Positions 10,805-23,300 of a DNA stretch of 64,000 bases are shown piece by piece. The notes under the pieces were generated by a model. It saw only the letters and a list, made by a program, of their open reading frames with translations. It had not been told where the DNA came from and did no database searches. This DNA is from Torreya grandis (lineage: Eukaryota; Streptophyta; Pinopsida; Cupressales; Taxaceae). The position numbers and the translations under genes were made by a program. The stretch is from the NCBI GenBank assembly GCA_037957365.1, contig JARHVA010001425.1, forward strand, positions 832,501 through 896,500. Direction: 5' to 3'. Numbering within the stretch: position 1 is the stretch's first letter; each line of letters opens with the position of its first letter.

Positions 10805-11904
10805 CTGATCGTCAGTGGTCAAGTTCAAACCTTAAAAGGGCAAAGTCAAAAGTGCCATTAGGAGTCAATTTCACTCATTTATGAAGTTTGGACTTGGTGT
10901 TTTAATCTTTGTCATCTCGTGAGAGAGTGTTGATGATGGATGAGTGGGTAAGGTTGATTGGTGATGAGCTAATCGAGTGAACTGGAGCGTTAGAATGTTG
11001 ATTGAGCTAGGATGCAGGGTGGATGAAGATGTGGCCAGGTAGCAGGTCCTAGGATTCCTCCTTGATGATGGATAAGGAATGAGGTAGGGTTTGTATTTAA
11101 TTTATAGAGTAGTTTGAATGTGTTAGATGCATTTGGATTTGGTTGTTTTACTATTGTTTGGTTGGGTGGGTAGGGTTTTAGCCTAGTTGTAGGGTTTGAT
11201 AGTCTTGGTTAAATTCATGGTTGAAGTTCAAAATTAGTCAGGGTAGTTTAGTTAGGAGAGGGTAGAGGTAAGATTAGGTACCAATTTATGGTTTGATTTT
11301 GGTGTTTTTCTAGGTTTTTGGGTGGGTAGGGTTTAGGTATTCCATTAGTAGTCACACATAATGACCGTCAACAATCATACCTGATCGTTGATGGTTAGTA
11401 TCAACTATCGATGATTGATAACCAATAGAAGGTGGCGATATAACCATTTATGGTCACCATGACCATTGATGGTTGAGCCAATTGGGGATGTGGTTAAAAA
11501 AAGTTAAGGTTAAGCTTAATGGGTTATTGACGTTGAATTTCTTGAATGGTATGGTTAGTTGTTGATGCTAGTGAGTTGAATGGGTAATAATTAAAGGTAA
11601 ATAGCAAAGGTTAAGGTTAAGGGGCATGTCTTAGGTTAAGGTGAAGCTAATAGGTGAAGTTATAAATACATATATTTGGTAGGTAACATTGATTATGTTG
11701 ATTCATTAGGTCAAGGGTTTGGCTTGGGGGTAAGCCAGAGGTTAGGTTAAAGTAGGTGAATGCTTTGAGTAGCATAAGAGGTAAGTATAAGAGGTTAAGT
11801 TCATAGGAAAAAATAGTATAGAGAACTGAGTTTGTTTGCATTCAAACCTTATAGGCATGGGAACTGATTTAGGTGTGGGATTGGGTGCCTGGATCTTTAA
11901 TGAG
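10805..11904 (-). other. element 1 3' region, right of copia
   Basis: Internal sequence of element 1 between the copia insertion and the antisense PMD remnant. No coding sequence recognised. Around 11343-11475 it holds several copies of the ACCATCGATGGT-type motif also found in the LTRs. Confidence 0.6.
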
Positions 11905-13560
11905 ATCCATCGAGGTATGACTATTGTTGACTAGGATCACATAGAGGAGGTAGGCCTTAGTGCTATGATACATTATCAGGATGTGCCATGGGATGTGATG
12001 ATGATTATGGCACTCATTGAGAGACGGGATCCCACCATGGATACCTTCCTTTTATTGATAGGTGAGATGATGATCTTACTTGAAGATGTTCATAGGATTA
12101 CTCAACTACCCATATGGGATGATCCAATTTATCACACTGAGAGGGAGGAGAGAGATGATTTCATAAAACTACTATATGGAGATGACCATGATTTTATTAG
12201 GTGGCACGTTAGAGGTTTTAGCTATACTCCATTATATCAGAGGGCTAGAGGCAAGAGGTGACTACTTATGATGATGATGGTGGTGTCATGTTTTTCCATG
12301 CCAAATTCAAGTAGTAGGAGGTTTCCCTAATTTTTTCTTAGGGTATTAGTTGGGATACTATTGGGCCATATAGTGTTTAATTGTGTGCTTGTGTTACTAG
12401 TTTAGATATACAGGGAGCTGTGGGGATTCAAAGCTCATAATATGTATAGTTTTAGTGTAGTATTTATTCTCCACCAATTGGGCTCATGAACACATCTGGG
12501 TGTTGAGGTTGATGGGGCTACTATGGGAGGGGTATGCATAGATGGAGTTTAGAGTTAGATTCATGCAGTGGAGAGATGATTTTACCCTTTCAAGACTAGG
12601 TGTAGGGGTTCACGACATTGATTGGTTTAGAGGTGCAATGGATGCCTTGGTTGTTGGAGATGTGATCTAGAGGCCCTATGTGAGGTTTCTAGAGTGGAAT
12701 CATTATAGGAGGAATACATTATCCCTGTAGATCTACAAGTGGATCTTTGGTAGGAGAGAGGGTGAGACATATCTCATTCCTTTTGATAGGGTTTGATGAT
12801 AGTTTGGCCTAGTGTAGGGTATTTTGGGTCCTTTCCCAAGGTATAGGTAAGATGATGTAGAGATTATACTCTTATATCCATATATAGTTTATATTTTCAT
12901 TAATAATGAGGAGCTATAGGCTAGGGCTAAGATAAATGATGTAGGTTTTGTAGATAGGTACCCAACATGGTACCAACACTTTATACTAAAGTTAACTTTA
13001 GGGGTGATGATGGTGGGTGACAAGAGATGGATGTACATCTAATTGAGAGAGGTGTTCAACAATTTTAGGTATGGGGGGTTTCCCCAAATGTATAAATAGT
13101 GATTATAGAAAGAGATCAGGCATAAACAAGACTATTTTTAGCATAGGCTTTCATGGTAACACTATAGGGTCAGTTGGTAGTAACATAGGGTCAGTTGGGC
13201 ACTATTACAGGTGAGAGGGACCAAGATAGAGCTATGCTAGCCTTTGTTACCCAAGAGAAAAATTCCCTGAGGCAGGTCAAAGGAGGAAGAACAACACCTA
13301 TAGGACCATCAAACACTATTCCCATGGCATGGTACATAGCTACAGTGGAGGATTTCTATTATTACGAGGCCATAGTCTTCAGGTGATATCTAAATGAGCC
13401 CTAATGGGGTGAGTATAGGGTAGGTATAACAAGTGGTGCTAACATGGAAACACTAGGGTAGTGGGCTACTTCTATAGGTGGACAGGTAGGCACCTCAAGA
13501 GGATAGGCACCAAGAGGCAGTGGTGTTCCAAGAGATAGTGGTGCCCTAGGGGCATAGTCT
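11905..13560 (+). pseudogene. decayed plant mobile domain (PMD) gene, antisense to element 1 pol
   Basis: The plus strand encodes a remnant of a plant mobile domain protein (PF10536 family, also found in Arabidopsis MAIN/MAIL1 and in transposons). The best stretch (about 11938-12261) reads MALIERRDPTMDTFLLLIGEM, then ILLEDVHRITQLPI, matching the family pattern 'LvERWrPeThtFhLp.GE.tItL.DV..l.GLPi'. Later parts fit the C-terminal half: a RPYV motif near 12670, LIPFDRV near 12780, then stops followed by FGLV, where the family has RVxRQFG, then PTWYQHF near 12970 and MAWYIATVEDFYYYEA near 13330. At least ten stops interrupt it, several where Gln or Arg is expected. It lies between integrase and the 3' LTR of element 1 in the opposite orientation, where Tat elements can carry extra antisense ORFs. 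Function today: none likely. Confidence 0.72.
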
Positions 13561-14250
13561 GATATGAGACATTATATATATTGATGTATATGATTTTGAT
13601 ACCAACCTATGAGCTGATGCGATGAGATATATATTTTGAGAGAGATACATGTATATTTATTGCATATGCGATGATTATGTGGTTATTTATGATTATAGGC
13701 CCATGATATTTGTATATTGTTTATTGTTCATGGCATTTAATGCTCATATTGATCATTGATGATGTGATATTGATTATGGCTATGATCATGATGACATTGT
13801 TTATAGACTCACCTAGTGAGGCATGTGATGAGATGGCTTTTTGTTTATGTTTATGATGATATTGATATGATGGTTACAGTTGATATGTTTGATATGATAA
13901 TGGATTATGTGATGGATGGACAATGTTATGGTGTTGATCACATGGATTATTGTTTATGGTTTGTTTTCTATTGTTTATGATGATGACTTTGATGGATGTG
14001 ATGATTGAATTTCATGTTTTGAGATGACCATTGATATGATGATGATGTTGATGCTAAGATTTAATGAGTATATTCTTCTTCATTTAGATTTAGACATGTG
14101 GTGAAAATGGTTTATTATTTATTTGTTCATGGATTCTATGATGTTGTTTATGATGATTATGTTCATGGATATGGTTTATGATGATGATGTTTGCTTTTAT
14201 TCATGATATGATGATGATATTATGTGGTGTGGTTATGATTATGGTGATTT
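13561..14250. repeat. TGATGATG-rich low-complexity tract
   Basis: An irregular stretch dominated by TGATGAT, TTGATATGATG and GTTTATGATGAT units. It has no fixed period and no coding potential that I trust. It lies downstream of the PMD remnant, inside element 1. Confidence 0.7.
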
Positions 14251-15269
14251 TTCTTAAGGTAGAACACATAAACTAAGTTGAATAACAAAACCAAATGTGA
14301 GAAAGAAAAGATAATCAAGAGAAAAAACATCTGAGTGAAAACATCAACCAGTTATGAGAGGATAAATAGAAGACACAATGTTTCTTATTTGGCAAGGACT
14401 AACAAAAATAGAAGTTGGATTGACTTAAGGAACATAAGCCCTTTGAATGCTTTGCATTAGCATTCGTTAGTTGGTTAAAAATGTGTCTTGATCATATTAT
14501 GTCAAGTGAGCTCAAAAATCCCTTGATTATAGTCTATAAAGGGTAGATGGATGAAAAATGGAACCTTGTTGTGAGACTAGCATGGCTCTTATGGAGGTTA
14601 CCGAAGAGCTAGTATAAACAAGTCTATGCCATATGAGGTGTAGACTGATTGATGTGGGAAGTCTACCTATGAGAGCTGATTATGGCTTTCAAAATTATCT
14701 TTCTTATGAGAGCCGGTTGTGGTTTTTGCCTTTTCTCATGCTTGATAATGGGTCTTTTGCTTATTTTTAGTGGTCTAATCTTGCGTGCTTTATGTAGGTC
14801 TTTTGAGAGATGCCCTTTAAGGGAGTAGTCTACATTATTTTGAGCAATTTTTGATATGTTTGCAGAAGTTGTCCTTCAAAGGAGTAATCTATGAATGCTA
14901 GGAATGACCCATGATTATTTTTGCTTATGACTTTGATTTTTCTTGTTTTTTTTTTTTTTTTGGCTTGACATGTACTTGATTATATAGGCTTAAAGGTTGA
15001 CCTTTATGAAGGCAAAACTAAAAGCATAAGAAGGTTGATTAGGTGCACAATAGGTTTAGGTGATACCGATCATGGGAATCCATCCTATAAAAAGGGTAGA
15101 AAGTACCATGAGAATGATGCCATGGGTAGAGCTATGGTACTCATTATTTAAGATTAGGCTATGATTATGATTGATAGTCTCATGATTCAATTTTAATCGA
15201 TTGCCCCTAAAATAGGGATATGAATGTGGTTTAAAAGCAAGGGATGAGCTTAAGTTAGAAAAAAAGTGA
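14251..15269 (-). other. element 1 spacer between integrase and antisense region
   Basis: No gene recognised. It includes a run of about 16 T at 14944-14960 and two similar phrases around 14660-14720 (ATGAGAGCYGRTTRTGGYTTT). The ORF at 15056-15325 (minus) is the tail after the integrase end, not a separate gene. Confidence 0.5.
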
Positions 15270-16400
15270 GTTTGATCCTCTTCAAGAAAAGAAAGGACAC
15301 AGATGTGAAGCATTGAGGGGCTCATGTTCTAGGTTACCATCAAGAGAGGACAATCGGTAAGCTCTTAATCCATACTTGTGCATTATGATATAAGGTCCAA
15401 GCTAAATGAAAGCAAATTTGCCTGACTTGCTTTTTTTCATATTGGTGAAATGTTGATTTTACTTTAGGATGAGGTATTTGATATTTACTTCTCACACTTT
15501 AAGGTGTTTATTATAATCAATTTTGATTCATACCTGATAGACATAGAGATGGGTGAGGGCAACTAAACAATGTTCATCAAGTAGCTCAAGTTGGGCTAAA
15601 TAGTTCTGATGATAATCATATTTAAAAATAATATCTTGTAGGGATATGTGAAGCAAAAGAATTTGGACTTCAAGAGGTAATATAACTTCCACTCCAAAAC
15701 ACAAGAGAGAATGGGGTAATACTTGTAGGGGTTAGGATGCTAGTACAATATGCTCGTAAGGCAAAGGGGATATGCAAATGCCAATCTCGACTAGATGCAT
15801 TAACCATTTTAGTGAGCATGTTATTGAGAGTTTTGTTAGAGGCTTTCACCTATCTATTTTGTTGAGGGTGATAGGGTGATGAGACACTTAAATTGATACT
15901 AAATGCATCATAAAGACCTTAGACCTGTTTGTTTTTAAAAGATTTACCATTATTAGTGATAATTTTATGAGGAACATCAAAATAATAGATAATGTGATGA
16001 TTAATAAAGTGAACAATATTTTTTGTTTTGGTTAAGATAAGAGAAAGAAGAATAGCCTCTACCCATTTGGTAAATTACTTGATTATAGTGATAATAAAAA
16101 TGATGCCGCTATGAAGAATGGGGGTTAATTTCACTAATAAGGTCTGGTCCTCATTATGAGATAGGCTAGAAATCTATCGATATGTGAAGACTATGGATAG
16201 GTGAGTGATGCAATTTGATGTGTTGTTGACACTTAACACACTTTTTCACATAATCACAATAGTATTGGTTAAGGGTAGGACAATAATAGCCAAGACAAAG
16301 GATGCATTTAATGACAACTAGGCCACTAAAGTGTCCCCCACATATCCCATCATGTGTTTCCCTGATAGCATGAGAGGAGACCATCAAATCCATGTTTATA
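15270..16400 (-). pseudogene. element 1 integrase, decayed
   Basis: Ty3/gypsy integrase, which inserts the cDNA into the host genome. Its HHCC zinc finger is at 16393-16166 (THDGICGGHFSG, then YYCPTLNQYYCDYVKKC, VKCQQH). The core follows with FTKWVEA, IITNNGKSF (the family Asp is Asn here) and SPYHPQQNR*VKASNK (the catalytic Glu is Lys). The C-terminal part near 15560-15300 shows ALTHLYVYQ, YNKHLK, then GPYIIM and AYRLSSLDG, LEHEPLNASHL, the standard end of gypsy integrase. Frameshifts and stops separate the parts and two catalytic acids are lost. It lies downstream of the archaeal-type RNase H in the same strand. Confidence 0.85.
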
Positions 16401-16799
16401 AAGAATTCCCCCTAGTATGGTATAATGTGAGGTGTTCTAGATAAACTCTCTTTGAGTGTTCTTGGAAAGACCAAAAGGAATGATGGAAAGGTTAAGATAG
16501 TTGAAGGTTTGATGATACCAAAGGTCAAGTTGGGTCTCTTCCACATTAAAGATGGTGGGAGAGTCTGGTTTGACATAAGAGGATGAGGTAAGTCTATGGA
16601 CAATGACAAATAACTTAGAGTTATAAGGTGTAGATGGGATTTGAGAGGTGAGGGAAGCCATTATATTAGCAAACTTATTCATCGATCGTGAGGTCGTTTG
16701 GATATGGTAGTGTTTGAATGATGTTAAGAGTTCATTAACTAGTTGTTTGTACTATTGAAATACATCATTATTGTATTGGTAAGATCCATTTATTTGATT

Positions 16800-17035
16800 G
16801 ACCACAAGTTGAGAGTCACCAAAGATGTTGATCATTTTGACTCCCAAGGTTAACGCAGTTTAAAGGCTTATTACTAGGGCTTCATACTCAACCATGTTGT
16901 TGGTACATTCAAAATCTATCTTGAAGGATAAAGGAAGAGGTTCACTATGTAGGGGATAAGGATAATGCCAACTCCACCACCATGTTGACACTTTGATCCA
17001 TCAAAGAACATGGTCACTTGATAGGTAAAGTTTGC
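16800..17035 (-). pseudogene. element 1 archaeal-type RNase H domain (between RNase H and integrase)
   Basis: A second RNase H domain of the type carried by Tat elements. Minus-strand motifs are MFFDGSKCQHGGGVGII near 17010, then after a frameshift FECTNNMVEYEALVISL near 16900 and GVKMINIFGDSQLVVNQI near 16820. The acids FxDGS, vEYEAL and GDSxLVVxQ match the catalytic set. Its place, after RT-RNase H and before integrase, is the usual one for Tat. Confidence 0.82.
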
Positions 17036-17212
17036 CTAAGAGAAGGTCACGATGGACCCATATGGAAACTCAAGAGGAGAAGGTTGGTTATCTGCTAATG
17101 GTTCTTTAGCCAATTGGTCGGTAATAAATTTCCCTTTAATTGAATTGTAATAAAGGAACTTAAGTTCAAACTTAGCTAAAAGCATAATCTGCTTGGTCAT
17201 ACATTGGTTTTG

Positions 17213-18310
17213 TTATGGCTTAGAGTGCATATACTTGAGTGGGTCAGTATTGGTTATGACATAGGTCTTGTGGTTGAAAAGGTAGTAGCAAAGCTTGGAA
17301 GCCATGGAGACCAAGGCTAGGCAAATCTTATCAATATAGGTGCACCAAGTTTTATATTCTACAAGTATGCAGTTGATGTAGTAGATAGCTTGCTCTTTAT
17401 GTTGTTCATGCCGATGGACAAGCATTGCCCCTAAGGAGTGGTTGGTGATGGAGATATAAAGGTAGAAAGGTTGATTGTCCTTAGGAGGGGTGAGGATAGG
17501 TGGAGACAAAAGGTAATATTTAAGTGAATCAAAAGCCTTTTGATAGTCATCTTTACAATTGAAAGAGACATCCTTCTTTAGGAGATGATGGAAGGGTTGG
17601 TATCGGTCTAAGAGTTGAGAGATAAAGTGACGAATGGATTGGAGCTTCCTCTAAAAACTTCAGAGTTGATTAAGGTTGATTGGAGGAAGCATGTTGAGTA
17701 TGGCTTTGATTTTGGTAGGAATGACTATGATTCCCCAAAGGAATATAATAAATCTAAGGAGTTTTCCTAATAAGACTCCAAAAATGAACTTTTTGGGGTT
17801 AAGGTAGACATGGTAATGGATGAATCACTCAAAGATAATTTTGAGAATGACCAAATGATCCTTATGATATTTGGATTTCCCAATAAGGTCATCAACATAA
17901 TCCTCAATGATTTTGTGGATAAGGTCATGCAAGATGTATTTCATAGCATGTTGGTGGGTTACACCAATATTCTTCAGGTCAAAAGGCATGACCCTGTAGC
18001 ATAAGGTACCCTTGGGGTGATGAAAATATTTTTATGTTGATCTTTAGGGGTGATTAAGATCTGATTTTAGCATGAGAATCTATCCATGAGAGATAAAATC
18101 TCATGGCCGACTATAAGATCAACTAGTTGGTCAATGCTTGGTAGAGGAAAGTCATCTTTTGGGAAAATAAGGTTGAGGTCTGAAAGTCCACACAAATGAG
18201 TAGTCCCCCTATGGCTTTGGAGATAGGCACGATGTTTGAGACCCATTAGGGGTAGTCAATGGGTTGAATGAATTTGATGGATAGGAGATGTTGGATCTCT
18301 TCTTTGATAA
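17213..18310 (-). pseudogene. element 1 reverse transcriptase and RNase H
   Basis: Reverse transcriptase followed by its own RNase H. From the N-terminal side: NIVPISKAIGGLLICVDF near 18240-18190, PLPSIDQLVDLIVG near 18150, SLMDRFSC near 18080, MPFDLKNIGVT near 17985, EDYVDDLIGKSK (catalytic YVDD, about 17900-17875), NPKKFIFGV, then IRHFISQLLDRYQPF and LLKKDVSF near 17600. RNase H (17509-17213, 98 codons) has PFYLYISITNHSLGAML, KEQAIYYIN and NTDPLKYMHSKP. These are typical Tat-lineage phrases. Stops and frameshifts occur between blocks, but the order and strand are consistent. Confidence 0.88.
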
Positions 18311-19660
18311 GGAGGGATATGCGAGGGTGTATTTACCAATTTTTTTGCCTAATGAGATTAACATCATGGTTGGTGACTATATTGTGGGTAACGATGGAGG
18401 GTTTGATTCTTGGCATGTCATTATAAGACTAGGAAAATCCTATGCTATGATCTTATATAAATAAGGTGAAGTCCTGAAGTTATTTAGAATTAAGCAATTG
18501 GATAATTTTGAAAATGTGGGGGTTGTTTAGAGTACCTAAGTTGATATATATGGTGGATTTGTTCAACATGGTTAAAGTCTTCAGAGGAAGGGATTTATGG
18601 ATAGAAGAATTTGGTGCACCAAGATAGGTGAGAATGGAATCATCATCCTAATATTGAATGGTATTAATGGTAAGAGAGTTATCTCCTATCATCTCAGGAT
18701 GGGTCATAGGGATGGTTAAGATTTCCCATCCTTTTGATAAGTCAAGGGTTAGAGGCTGATCATGTTTATGAAAAAAAAAATGTTAGCGGGGATGATGTCA
18801 AAATCTTTAGCTATCGATGGTGGAGTGGATAGTGAGGATGGGATGTTCTCATCAATGATGGTAATAAGAGGTGTGTTGGTTTTTTGTTTAGGTGGCATAA
18901 AACTGAGGTCGTGATTTTTGTGGGTTTTTTGAGTTTTGATTGGAAGTAACTCATACGACCCATATTCATACTGACCTAGGCCAAATCCCTTCCAAGCACA
19001 CCTGTAGAGGTATGTTTTGGAAAATTTTGGTTTATCTAGATAAGAGAAGCTAAAGGTGAATGGTTGAGGTGAAAAGGAGGTGGTGGAAGTGCCTAGGGGT
19101 TTTTCAAGTCCCCCATAGATGAAATGGGTTTGATAGTTTGAAGGTCTAAAGGGAATAATGGTTTCGATATTGAGGTTAGACTTGGGTTGGTTCTTAAGCT
19201 GCCTATACTCATGGGGAGTAGGGAAGGAATCAAGGGTCAAGAGGTGAAATTTTCCAAGTGAAAGACATTATAATGTTGATTTTATGGGGTTTGTGGTGGG
19301 GATATGATCTGAGGGGATTAATGAGCTAGTAGATGCCTTATTGGTTGAAGATGATAGGGATTCATATTTTATGGTTAAGGGCTTGTCTTTAGCTAATGAG
19401 GGTATGCTAGATGGAGGTAAGAGGATGTCATTGGGTTTATAAGTCATGTTGTGTGATCAAAAAGGACTTGGGTCAGCTTGGATAGTGACAACTTGACCTT
19501 GATACTCAAATTTGATGTAATGATGAAGGGTAAAGGGTACACAACCCATGGAGCAGATCTAAGGTCATCTGAACAAAACATTATCCTAGAATTTTCATTT
19601 CTCTACATAGAAGAGATCTGGGAGTGTGTGAGGTCTTAAGAGAATGTGAAGGATAATGAT
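18311..19660 (-). pseudogene. element 1 protease-RT linker with G-patch-like motif
   Basis: The region between protease and RT in the same polyprotein. The clearest open stretch (19240-18749, 163 codons) has AWKGFGLGQYEYGSYELLP, which resembles the GxGLGxxxQG motif often seen between protease and RT in Tat elements. The rest is polar and Pro/Thr-rich without a fold I can name. Stops separate it from both neighbours. Confidence 0.55.
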
Positions 19661-20224
19661 TTATAGAGTAGTGGCCATGGTGTCATTAAAATATTGGAGG
19701 ATGACCAAAGTTTTGGACATGACATTATTTGGTAGTTTAAGTTGATCATAGTCATATGAGGAGATGATATCAATAATGGCTCCCCCATCAATCATAAACC
19801 ATTTGATGTGGATTTTATTGATGTAGGTAGTGATGAAAAGAGGGGAATATAGGTCATTAGGGTGGATAGAAGGAATTTCTAAATCCTTGAAGGTAACAAG
19901 GTTGGAAATTTTTAGAGTGCCAACAAAAGATACCAGAGGTTGAGGGTCTTCAAGTTGGACCTCTATTGACTGTAATGCCTCTATAATTACTTGGTGATGA
20001 TGAGGTGAGGTATAAATCAATTCATATAGGCTCATCTTTTCTGAGGTTTGGTGAATTTGTTTGAGAACCACTCTTTTGATTGATTGGGAGGGGTTGGATT
20101 GAGAAGTAACCAAGTTAGATACCTTGGGTTTGGTTGATGGTAAGGATGCTTGAATTTGACTTGGTTGGGAGGTGGAGGATGGGTATTTATATGGGATGGA
20201 TACTTTTTCCTTCCCCTTATCCAT
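19661..20224 (-). pseudogene. element 1 aspartic protease
   Basis: A 187-codon open stretch. The first half is basic and Ser/Pro-rich, joining gag. The second half holds the retropepsin-like part: LYSPLFITTYINKIHIKWFM followed by IDGGAIIDIISSYDYDQL, where DGGA replaces the usual D-S/G-G-A catalytic loop of gypsy proteases (about 19790-19760), then ILQYFNDTMATT (a decayed 'I.gF.g' flap region). The protease would cut the polyprotein in virus-like particles. It is in the expected place between gag and RT. Confidence 0.78.
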
Positions 20225-20359
20225 TTTCTATGTGTGTGATCATGTGACCACATGGATAGTATGGATAGAGGGAAGAGTTGGGGTAGGAGATTAGTTTGGT
20301 TCACTGTCACTTTAAGGTGAGAATGGGGGAGTAGGTAGGCATTGGGTATTGGTTGTTGT

Positions 20360-23300
20360 TTATTGGATTGGTAGTGGGCTCATGGGAGGTTCATATGATA
20401 ATAGATCATCCTCATCATAGAGTTGATGGATTATGGTTTGGAGAGCTTTATAGTTCTCTACGTCATGCCTAAGTGTCTTATGATAGGAGCATACTTGGTA
20501 ATCATTATACCAGACTGGTTTTGGACGAAGAGGGTCAAATGGTGTGATAGGAGGTAAGGTCAAGCAAGAATCTTGTGATAACCTTTAGAAAATAGTTGAG
20601 TAAGACTCAACTAAAGGTGGCAAGGGTTTAGAGCTTTTAGCCTTACTGGTTAAGATGGAAGTCATTTTAGGAACATGCTTGGTGGTAGAGGTCTTGGGTA
20701 AGGTGGTGTTATTAATTTATGATTTTGGTTTAGGTAAATAAGTTGATAAGTTAGAGGTAGAAGATTTCAAGGCATCTATTTTGGTTATTGATGGCTTGGT
20801 GAAGATGGGTGTGTCAAAAATCAAGAGTGATGATGTAACCAAAAGTAGTGGTTAGGTTTTGGTTGAGACAATTGGCTTCTTAATCAAAGTAGAGGGATGA
20901 GGCCCTAAAATAGAGGTGAATTTTGAGGGAGGCATAACTTTGGCCTTTTAACCTTTTATCGGTTTTACCTCCTTGGTTGATTTGGTTGGGTGCGTGTTTG
21001 GTGGGTCTAGTGAGGTTAGCTCTAGTTTCAATGATGGATGATTAAGGCTCTACATGGGGAAGATGCCAAGGTTTTTGGTTGGTTTGGTTGAAGTGATAGT
21101 GGATGATTTGGTTATTTGGGATTTGGTTGCTTTGGATGGTTGCAAGATGGTTGGGTTGGTAGAGGTTTTTATTGGTTCAGTTCATATGATAGCAGGTTGG
21201 ATAATAGAAGTGGTGGGTTAGTTTGTCAAAGATGTGGTTGGAGGTTCCTATTTGGTGATGTAAGAGAGTACCAATTATTAAAAAAAGGTGGCTCAATCCA
21301 TGTCAGGTTTGGAGATAAATTCCAATCTATCAACTAGTCTAGAGAATGGTTTATAGACTGGTCTTGTTCTTTGGGCAATGGAGTCGAAGTATAAACCCAT
21401 AGGTTGAGAAAGGGGAATGGTGACCTCATCTTTTCCCTCAATTAAAAGAAGCAAGGTTTGGATGGGTGGTTACTTTGTGGGAGGTGCAGATATGGTGGTT
21501 TCTTCCTTGGGAATGATCTCTAAAGTGGAAGTGAATTGTATGATAGTTGAGGGAGGAGGTAAAGTGGTGATGGTTGCTTACTTTGGTGAAAAAGTTAATT
21601 TCATGGTTTGGGTCTCCAAAGGAAGAGAAGTTAATTCCACTATCTCAATAAGTGGAGAGGGCAAATAACAGGTAGATTGAGTGGTCGGTTCTTTAGTAAT
21701 GAGCATGTCAAGAACCATATTGACAGTATAGGCATCATGAGAGGACTCAACTTTATTTATCTCATTTTTGGTAGGTGTACAATTGGGAAAAGGTTGTCTA
21801 AAAATGTTAAGGGCTTGGTTCAAAAATGCATTGGGGTTTACCAACACAAGTTATCCCTTGTCAATGAGGGTTTGGATAACATTTTTGAAGGTGTTACACC
21901 TACTAATGTCATGCATAACTACTCATTAGAAATCACATAGGTCATTCTCATTGTACCAGCCAGGTGCAAGATGAGAAGAGTCAAATTATTGAGGGGATTT
22001 AATGGGAGGAAGTTGTATGATATTAGCTTTTAGCAACTTCTCCAAGACTAAAGCATAAGATTCCCCAAGTAGATTAAATTGCTTCTAATTGTTGCGATTT
22101 TATTTCCTCATGCTTTGAATTGAAGAATTAGAAGAGTTTCACTGATTGATAGATGGTGGAGGAGTCATCTTAAGGACAACCACATTCATAGTTCATTGGT
22201 GTTGGTTTGGTTACTTGGTTTAGAGGAAGAGGCCTCATTGGATTTGAAGGTAGAGTGTTTGTTTTTCAACTTTAACTTTCCTTCATCGATGGCTCTATTT
22301 TCTATCTTATGTACCATAGTAAAAACTTTGTGAAAGGTTTTGAAGCTTTGAACATGCAATGTAGAAGAGATGTGCTTGGCACATGCTGAACAAAAATTTA
22401 TATTAGTTTGGATTGGGGTAAAGAGAAGGAAAGTTGATTGATTAGGCTTCTCCAACGAGCTACAAAATCAACAATAGATTCATCATCAAACTACCGCATA
22501 GAATAAAGGTTAGTGATTGAAACTTTCTTAGAGAAGTTTATTTAAAAGTGATCCAAGAAGGTTTAGGCAAGCTGGGTGAAAAATAAAAGAGAATGTTTGG
22601 TTATGGCACTATACCAATCCAATGCTGGCCCTGATAAAGACATAGGGAAGTTGTGGATAAGGAGAGCATCATCATAGGCAATCAAATAACATGAATGTCT
22701 AAATGCACTAAGGTATTGTTGGGGGTCCTCCTTGATATAAAACTTAGTAAATTTTGGGAGCTCTCATTGAGGAGGATATGCGTTGATAGGGATAGATGAG
22801 TCGATGGGTTCATTATAGATCTGGTCATATGATAAAATATTGTGAGCACCAGAGATGGATGACTCCAAAGTAGTCATTTTATCCATGAGCATTTTCATCA
22901 AATTTGTTTGGGGTTGTGTCCCTAAAAATTTGTGAAGTGAATATAGTTGTGGTGGTTGGGAAACATATTGATAGTTGGTGGGAGGTTGAGAAGCTACCAC
23001 ATATTGGTATGTGGACATAGGTGGTTGGGTAGATGCCAAGTAGGGGTAGGTGGATGCAGGTAGTTGGGTAGTAGGTAGAGGTATAATCCCTTATGGGTTA
23101 GGGATGTAGCTTGGGTTTGGCATAATGGCACCTATTTAGGGATCAAGGTTGGTTGGGTAGGAGCTATTGTTGGGTTTATAGTCAAAGGATAGGTAATAAC
23201 CTTGGTACTGATTGGTGGTAGGGTAGAAGTTATAGACATCACAAGGTTTTGATGTGGGGTAGTGAGTAATGGATTGGGTGTAACCAAAAGAACGTTAGAA

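Noticed and set aside
21116..21940. Plus-strand ORFs of 73-87 codons in the gag region of element 1
   Set aside because: No motifs; they run antisense to the gag and overlap minus-strand coding remnants.
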